9,476 bases of DNA from an uncultured Leucobacter sp. (GTDB taxonomy: Bacteria; Actinomycetota; Actinomycetes; Actinomycetales; Microbacteriaceae). Under the pieces are notes generated by a model. It was not told the DNA's origin. It did no database searches and worked only from the letters and a program-made list of their open reading frames with translations. The stretch is taken from positions 1-9,476 of the forward strand of contig CALMSE010000028.1 of NCBI GenBank assembly GCA_937872275.1. The letters run 5' to 3'. Shown here piece after piece: positions 6,303 to 9,476 of the stretch. The stretch's first letter is position 1. Every line of letters starts with the position of its first letter. The position numbers were made by a program, and so were the translations under genes.

Positions 6303-6851
6303 TCAGGCCTTCGCGATCCGATGCTCGTGGACCCGGGTACTCATCGCGGTGCCGCCCAGCTCGAGGTAGAGCTGTCCCTCGGTCGCCGAGAGCGTCAAGG
6401 TGTTGCGTCGCGCGAGCCCGGCGGCGACCGCCTCCACGAACCCCGGGTCGAACGAGCGCAGGACGATCTCATCGGCGCGATGGATCGTCCTCCCCTCCCA
6501 TGCGGCGATGAGCCTGCCGGGATCGCGGTGGGTGTACACCGCGGCGCGGTCGGCGAGCTTGCTGCCGGAATGCAGACGTTGCGCGTCGGGAGAGCCGACC
6601 TCGATCCATGCGGTGATACGGCCGGTGAGATCCCTCACCAGCACGGCCGGCTCATCCGTCGACGAGATCCCGCCCGCTCCGAAGGCGATGCCGTCCTCGT
6701 ATTCGAGGCAGTACGCGAGCACCCGAGTCACCATGAAGGCATCGGTCTCGGAGGGGTGCCTGGCCACGCGCAGGGAGAGGTCCTCGTAGACCCCGCGATC
6801 CACGTCCGCCAGCTGCACATCGAAGGTGTGGATCATCGCGCCGATCGCCAT
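6303..6851 (-). CDS. yaeQ: YaeQ family protein
   Basis: A 182-residue protein that matches the YaeQ family in length and along its whole sequence. The N-terminal block MAIGAMIHTFDVQLADVDR resembles MALKATIYKATVNVADLDR as I recall the E. coli protein. The conserved RHPSET is at 31-36, TDEPAVLVRD at 65-74, AWIEVGSPDAQRL at 81-93 and Lys98 shortly after. The family has a PD-(D/E)XK nuclease-like fold by known structures; Asp66/Glu67, Glu84 and Lys98 are candidate active-site residues by position. Its cellular role is not settled. The ATG at 6851 is supported by family alignment and by TAGGCT 8 bases upstream (leaderless). A DUF4190-like gene lies upstream on the same strand across a 149-base gap that holds two dyads. 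Family call is firm; nuclease activity is inference. Confidence 0.92.
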   Translation of the reverse strand: MAIGAMIHTFDVQLADVDRGVYEDLSLRVARHPSETDAFMVTRVLAYCLEYEDGIAFGAGGISSTDEPAVLVRDLTGRITAWIEVGSPDAQRLHSGSKLADRAAVYTHRDPGRLIAAWEGRTIHRADEIVLRSFDPGFVEAVAAGLARRNTLTLSATEGQLYLELGGTAMSTRVHEHRIAKA

Positions 6852-6859
6852 GACTCATG

Positions 6860-6865
6860 AGCCTA
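6860..6865 (-). promoter_or_regulatory. Leaderless -10 box of the yaeQ-like gene
   Basis: On the minus strand TAGGCT ends 8 bases before the ATG at 6851, the same hexamer and distance as at the glycosyltransferase gene. No Shine-Dalgarno sequence is present. The -35 region is poor. Confidence 0.45.
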
Positions 6866-6885
6866 CCGCCGGCGCGCCTCAACGC

Positions 6886-6901
6886 GAACCGCAATCGGTT
6901 C
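6886..6901. promoter_or_regulatory. Perfect dyad GAACCG-N4-CGGTTC upstream of yaeQ-like gene
   Basis: GAACCG (6886-6891) and CGGTTC (6896-6901) form a perfect 12-base dyad around CAAT. The centre is about 31 bases upstream of the yaeQ -10 box, that is, in or just beyond its -35 region. This is a typical place for a repressor or activator site. The regulator is unknown. Confidence 0.4.
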
Positions 6902-7000
6902 CTGCGCGGAGCGGCGCTCGGAAGCGCGTGGGGCGGGGTGAGGACGGTCTCGAACGTCGGTTCCGAGGATGGCGGATCGGCGAGACGACGAACGCGGGAA

Positions 7001-7300
7001 CTAGGCCGAGAACGCGCCCACGAACATCAACGCGAAGATGAAGATGGCCAGCCCGAGGAGGAAGCCGATCGCCCCGGTGACGATCCCCACGATCGCCGCC
7101 CCGTTCGGCCTGCGGGCTCTCAATGCGATGATCCCGAGAATCACGCCGACAGCCCCGCAGACCACGCCGATGGTCAGGATCGTCGCCCCGGCCGCGGTCG
7201 CGAAGAAGACGACCATGAGCAGGAGGCCGGCGAGCCCTGCGACGAGAGAGGCGATGGCGCCCCATCTCGGGGTGCGGGTTGCAGCTGGCTGGTGCGTCAT
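7001..7300 (-). CDS. DUF4190-like small membrane protein
   Basis: A 99-residue integral membrane protein. A short polar N-terminus (MTHQPAATRTPRW) is followed by hydrophobic segments at about 15-34, 38-60 and 68-95. The Gly/Ala-rich pattern with the basic loop ALRARRPNGAAIVGIVTG (59-76) between the last two segments is typical of DUF4190 proteins, which are common in actinobacteria and have no known function. GAGGAG before the ATG at 7300 is a strong ribosome site. It is divergent from the MpaB-like gene and lies upstream of the yaeQ-like gene on the same strand, but a 149-base gap with a separate -10 argues against a tight operon. The family call rests on pattern memory; membrane location is clear. 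Confidence 0.82.
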   Translation of the reverse strand: MTHQPAATRTPRWGAIASLVAGLAGLLLMVVFFATAAGATILTIGVVCGAVGVILGIIALRARRPNGAAIVGIVTGAIGFLLGLAIFIFALMFVGAFSA

Positions 7301-7338
7301 CGTTCTCCTCGACGGTTCTCACTCCGGTGTAGCTCCCC

Positions 7339-7344
7339 AACATA
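7339..7344 (-). promoter_or_regulatory. Candidate -10 box of the DUF4190-like gene
   Basis: On the minus strand TATGTT lies about 38 bases before the ATG at 7300 and leaves a normal leader for the GAGGAG ribosome site. The -35 is weak. Confidence 0.3.
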
Positions 7345-7462
7345 CCGCTCGGGGAGCCGGCTGAGGGTCGTGACGGGCGCCTCCGCTGCCGAGGAGCGTG
7401 GAATGGACGAAGTTTGCGTGTTTTGAGCGAGTCGTCACGAGCGGGCCGCGCATCGACCTCAA

Positions 7463-7468
7463 TAGACT
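7463..7468 (+). promoter_or_regulatory. Candidate -10 box of the MpaB-like gene
   Basis: TAGACT repeats the hexamer seen at two leaderless genes in the window, but here it is 45 bases before the GTG start, giving a leader of about 39 bases. A small stem TCGCT-ACTCA-AGCGA (7468-7482) follows it. No good -35 is seen. The rest of the 213-base divergent gap holds nothing else I can name. Confidence 0.3.
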
Positions 7469-7513
7469 CGCTACTCAAGCGAAGACAGTTCTGGTCTGGG
7501 TCTAGGGGGCGCT

Positions 7514-8386
7514 GTGACAGAAGAGTATCCGAGCCGCACACTTGCGGATGCGCCGAGGGCCGACGATGGCTACTACGGCCCCGACAGCGTGTCCTGGCGC
7601 GTGTTCTCGGACCCCGGCTCGATGCTCGGGGCGAAGAACGCCGTCTTTCTGCAGATGCTGGAACCGGGGATGATGACGCACTTCCAACGCGTCTCGCTCA
7701 CGAACGAAGGCCCCGAGCAGTTGGCGGCGAGGTTCGACCGCACGTCTGCGTATCTTCGAGACGCGATCTTCGCGGACAAGGCGCACGCGGATGCCGCCGC
7801 CGCGCACGTGGACCGTCTGCATGAGCACGCATCGTGGACCGACCCGGAAACGGGCGAGGTCGTCAGCGCCAAACAGCCTGCATGGCAGCGGTGGACCTGG
7901 TGGACGTACATCTGGTCGGCCGTGCGCGGCTATCAGGAGTTCGGACCGGGCATGTCCGACGACGAGGCCGATCGTCTCGTGCAGGAGTCGAGGATCGGCG
8001 CGGAGAGTCTGTTCGTTCCGGGGCCGTACTTCGAGACCTTCGCGGACCTGGACGCGTATATTCGCGAAGAGCTCGACTCGAAGGCCCTGACGCTCTTCGC
8101 GGCGCTGGCCGGCCATTCCCTGCGTCACCCCGACGTGAAGGGCCCGCTCGCGAAGTGGGTGGCGCGCAGGGTGATCAACGGTGTCCTGTCGTTGCTGCCC
8201 GAGAGCGCACGCTACTTCTACGCGGTCGAGGATCGGAGCGCGAAGGAGTTCGAGAGAGGCGCCCGCTTCACCAAGTGGATAGCGAAGCTCGCTCGCAAGA
8301 ACCGGTCCGCCGAGCAGCTCATCGCCGAGGCGATCGGCGATTCGATCGCGAAGCCGTATCAGAGGGTGCGGCCTTCGAAGCAGTGA
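7514..8386 (+). CDS. MpaB/DUF2236-family (rubber-oxygenase-like) protein with altered histidines
   Basis: A 290-residue protein of the MpaB/DUF2236 group, related to latex-clearing protein; characterised relatives are haem oxygenases. The overall pattern fits: SDPGSMLGAKNAVFLQ (32-47), RTSAYLRDAIFAD (76-88), AAAHVDRLHEH (95-105), PAWQRW (122-127), VRGYQEFGPGMSDDEADRL (137-155) and a helical C-terminus. Two positions where I expect His in this family differ: the usual HP after LQ is Glu50-Pro51, and the usual WVH is Trp127-Thr-Trp129. His56 and His103 remain. Haem binding is therefore uncertain. The GTG start at 7514 follows AGGGGG (7504-7509) at good spacing. The neighbouring genes do not suggest a substrate. 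Codon choice looks slightly less GC-biased than in the adjacent genes. Family call is from memory of conserved blocks. Confidence 0.78.
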   Translation: MTEEYPSRTLADAPRADDGYYGPDSVSWRVFSDPGSMLGAKNAVFLQMLEPGMMTHFQRVSLTNEGPEQLAARFDRTSAYLRDAIFADKAHADAAAAHVDRLHEHASWTDPETGEVVSAKQPAWQRWTWWTYIWSAVRGYQEFGPGMSDDEADRLVQESRIGAESLFVPGPYFETFADLDAYIREELDSKALTLFAALAGHSLRHPDVKGPLAKWVARRVINGVLSLLPESARYFYAVEDRSAKEFERGARFTKWIAKLARKNRSAEQLIAEAIGDSIAKPYQRVRPSKQ

Positions 8387-8510
8387 GCGACGCCGCGCCG
8401 GCTGATGTTCGGCTTCGACTCCGGCGGCATCCCCGAAGCGAGAATCCACGAGGTCGTCGACCTCATCGGCAGCCGGCCCATACGAGCTGGTGATTGTCGG
8501 CGGGTCGGCG

Positions 8511-8516
8511 TATCAT
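8511..8516 (+). promoter_or_regulatory. Candidate -10 box of the microprotein gene
   Basis: TATCAT matches TATAAT at 5 of 6 positions and would start the transcript near 8523, exactly at the left edge of the SOS-box-like palindrome. The -35 at 17 bases, TGGTGA, is weak. Confidence 0.45.
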
Positions 8517-8522
8517 CCCATC

Positions 8523-8538
8523 TCGAACATAGTTTCGA
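8523..8538. promoter_or_regulatory. LexA/SOS-box-like operator
   Basis: TCGAACATAGTTTCGA matches the Gram-positive SOS box TCGAACATRTGTTCGA at 14 of 16 positions; the two mismatches are adjacent, in the right inner part. The outer half-sites TCGAA and TTCGA are perfect inverted repeats. It sits between the -10 box (8511-8516) and the ribosome site (8542-8547), where LexA binding would block transcription. Another regulator with a similar dyad is possible. Confidence 0.5.
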
Positions 8539-8551
8539 ATCGGAGGGGACG

Positions 8552-8713
8552 ATGCGGATCATCGCGCAGACCGAGATCCTGGCCGCGGGCCGGGAAGAGC
8601 ACCGGCAGCAGACGGTCGACGCGATCGCCGAACTCGACCAGCAGCACGCCGACGGAGTGATCGAGACCCCGGCGTACCTGATCAAGAAACGCGCCCTCGT
8701 CAGGATGCTCTGA
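8552..8713 (+). CDS. 53-residue SHOCT-like microprotein
   Basis: A small acidic and basic helical protein. The first 20 residues (MRIIAQTEILAAGREEHRQQ) are unlike anything I recognise. Residues 25-53 follow the SHOCT pattern: IAELDQQHADGVIETPAYL then IKKRALVRML, i.e. Leu28, Gly35, Ile37, aromatic Tyr42, Lys45-Lys46, Leu49 and Leu53. SHOCT is a short C-terminal domain of uncertain function, often oligomerising or attached to membrane proteins; here it is almost the whole protein and there is no membrane segment. GGAGGG (8542-8547) four bases before the ATG at 8552 is the strongest ribosome site near it and decides the start over an in-frame ATG at 8405. The promoter and SOS-box-like operator lie directly upstream. 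It may be a DNA-damage-induced regulator, but that is inference. Confidence 0.72.
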   Translation: MRIIAQTEILAAGREEHRQQTVDAIAELDQQHADGVIETPAYLIKKRALVRML

Positions 8714-8740
8714 CGCACGCCGACCTCATCCGGATCGGCA

Positions 8741-8763
8741 CGGCGCCGTGGTTCGCCGCGCCG
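8741..8763 (+). terminator. Candidate hairpin after the microprotein gene
   Basis: CGGCGC (8741-8746) pairs with GCGCCG (8758-8763) across an 11-base loop. It lies 28 bases past the microprotein stop and before the next promoter. No U-tract follows. Confidence 0.25.
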
Positions 8764-8785
8764 GGGCACCTGTCCGAGCCGGCGC

Positions 8786-8791
8786 TAGACT
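8786..8791 (+). promoter_or_regulatory. Leaderless -10 box of the Pr6Pr-like gene
   Basis: TAGACT ends 7 bases before the ATG at 8799, identical in hexamer and spacing to the ABM monooxygenase gene. No Shine-Dalgarno sequence is present and no -35 stands out. Confidence 0.5.
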
Positions 8792-8798
8792 CCTCGGC

Positions 8799-9476
8799 AT
8801 GGCGGAAATGCATCCGGGCGGCAGGCGCGCCAGAGCCGCGTCCGTCTACCGCTGCGCTTTCGTGGTGGTCTCCGCGCTCGGCCTCTCCGCGAACCTGGGC
8901 CTGCTGGAGGGCCGCTTCATCCCCTCGCAGTTGAACTACTACACCGTGCTCAGCAATCTGCTCTGCCTTGTCTACTTCGCGGCAGATCTGCCGCTGAGCC
9001 TGCGGAACGCGAGGGGCGGCGGCGAACAGGATCGCACCACATCCCTCCCGCGCGTCAAGGGCGCGGTGGTCATGGCCATCACCGTCACGTTCCTCATCTT
9101 CAACATCGCGCTCGCCCCCAGCTACCTCGTCGATCCGGACTACGATTTCTTCACCCTGTCGAATCTCGTGCTGCACTACGTCGCACCGATCGCCGTGGTG
9201 CTCGACTGGCTCATCTTCGACCGCAAGGGCCTGCTGCGCTGGCACGATCCGCTGATCTGGCTCCTGATCCCAGCGGCCTTCCTGCTTTACACCGCACTCC
9301 ACGCGCCGTTCATCGGGCCGATCTTCGAGCCGGAGCACAGCCGGTACCCCTACCCGTTCCTGGATGTCGACGCGCTCGGCCTCGCGCGGGTCGCCGTGAA
9401 TGCGGTGGCGATCGGGGTCTGCTTCGGCATCGTCGGATACGCCGTATTCGGCGTCGACAGGCTCGGCGACCGACTC
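8799..9476 (+). CDS. Pr6Pr-family membrane protein (3' end outside window)
   Basis: The frame from ATG 8799 is open to the window end, giving 226 codons without a stop. It encodes a polytopic membrane protein with about six hydrophobic segments: roughly 18-38, 48-66, 88-108, 117-140, 152-172 and 196-219. The Pr6Pr family pattern is visible in NYYTVLSNLLCLVYF (46-60), then FFTLSNLVLHYVAPIAVVLDWLIF (117-140) with His126 and Asp136-Trp137, and HAPFIGP after the fifth segment. Both NYYT..SNLL and HYxxP....DWL are the blocks I associate with this family, which has no established function. The protein should be nearly complete, since members are around 210-240 residues. It has its own leaderless promoter and is transcribed away from the microprotein gene in the same direction. 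No enzymatic role can be assigned. Confidence 0.85.
   Translation, partial: MAEMHPGGRRARAASVYRCAFVVVSALGLSANLGLLEGRFIPSQLNYYTVLSNLLCLVYFAADLPLSLRNARGGGEQDRTTSLPRVKGAVVMAITVTFLIFNIALAPSYLVDPDYDFFTLSNLVLHYVAPIAVVLDWLIFDRKGLLRWHDPLIWLLIPAAFLLYTALHAPFIGPIFEPEHSRYPYPFLDVDALGLARVAVNAVAIGVCFGIVGYAVFGVDRLGDRL

Noticed and set aside
5172..6860. A 562-codon plus-strand open frame across the MBL, lipoprotein and yaeQ-like genes
   Set aside because: It runs antisense through three recognised genes, has no motif, and its composition is typical of GC-rich shadows.
7502..8449. A 315-codon minus-strand open frame opposite the MpaB-like gene
   Set aside because: The plus strand has a ribosome site and family blocks; the minus frame has neither.
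8405..8551. N-terminal extension of the microprotein from the ATG at 8405
   Set aside because: It has no ribosome site and would place the -10 box, the SOS-box-like dyad and a strong ribosome site inside the gene.
8700..9338. A 212-codon minus-strand open frame opposite the Pr6Pr-like gene
   Set aside because: It is a charged low-complexity shadow of a clear transmembrane protein on the plus strand.
1..9476. CRISPR array, tRNA, rRNA, insertion sequence, toxin-antitoxin or phage module
   Set aside because: No regular repeats, cloverleaf, transposase motifs or known paired small genes were seen. The microprotein has no partner that would support a toxin-antitoxin call.

Overview
The window is high-GC DNA with G/C-rich third codon positions, short intergenic gaps, mostly single-gene transcription units and several genes whose start codon lies 6-8 bases after a TAGNNT -10 box (leaderless transcription). 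This fits an actinobacterium. The gene content suggests a Microbacteriaceae-type chromosome (Leucobacter- or Microbacterium-like), but that placement is inference and not proven by the sequence. I see no rRNA, tRNA, CRISPR array, insertion sequence or phage module. It reads as ordinary chromosome with some poorly characterised small genes.

Layout. A 5'-truncated view of a tandem-rhodanese sulfurtransferase (minus, 1-419) is divergent from a GMC-family FAD oxidoreductase (553-2073). An alpha/beta hydrolase (2101-3078) follows on the same strand, and its N-terminus may be frameshifted. Convergent to it, on the minus strand, are a family-2 glycosyltransferase (3097-3915) and, upstream of that, a 91-residue two-helix membrane protein (3973-4248). 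A divergent intergenic region with a strong inverted repeat separates the latter from an ABM-type putative quinol monooxygenase (4381-4704). Four minus-strand genes follow: an MBL-fold hydrolase (4724-5386), a lipoprotein built from two copies of one domain (5475-6206), a YaeQ-family protein (6303-6851) and a DUF4190-like membrane protein (7001-7300). On the plus strand come an MpaB/DUF2236-family protein that lacks two histidines I expect in this family (7514-8386), a 53-residue SHOCT-like microprotein preceded by a LexA/SOS-box-like palindrome (8552-8713), and a Pr6Pr-type membrane protein cut by the window end (8799-9476).

The genes do not form one obvious pathway. There is a loose redox and detoxification flavour: rhodanese, GMC dehydrogenase, ABM monooxygenase, glyoxalase-II-like MBL enzyme and MpaB-like protein. 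The points most worth following are the possible SOS-controlled microprotein, the atypical MpaB-like protein, the Cys-paired duplicated lipoprotein, the possible frameshift at the hydrolase N-terminus, and the cluster of dyads upstream of yaeQ.
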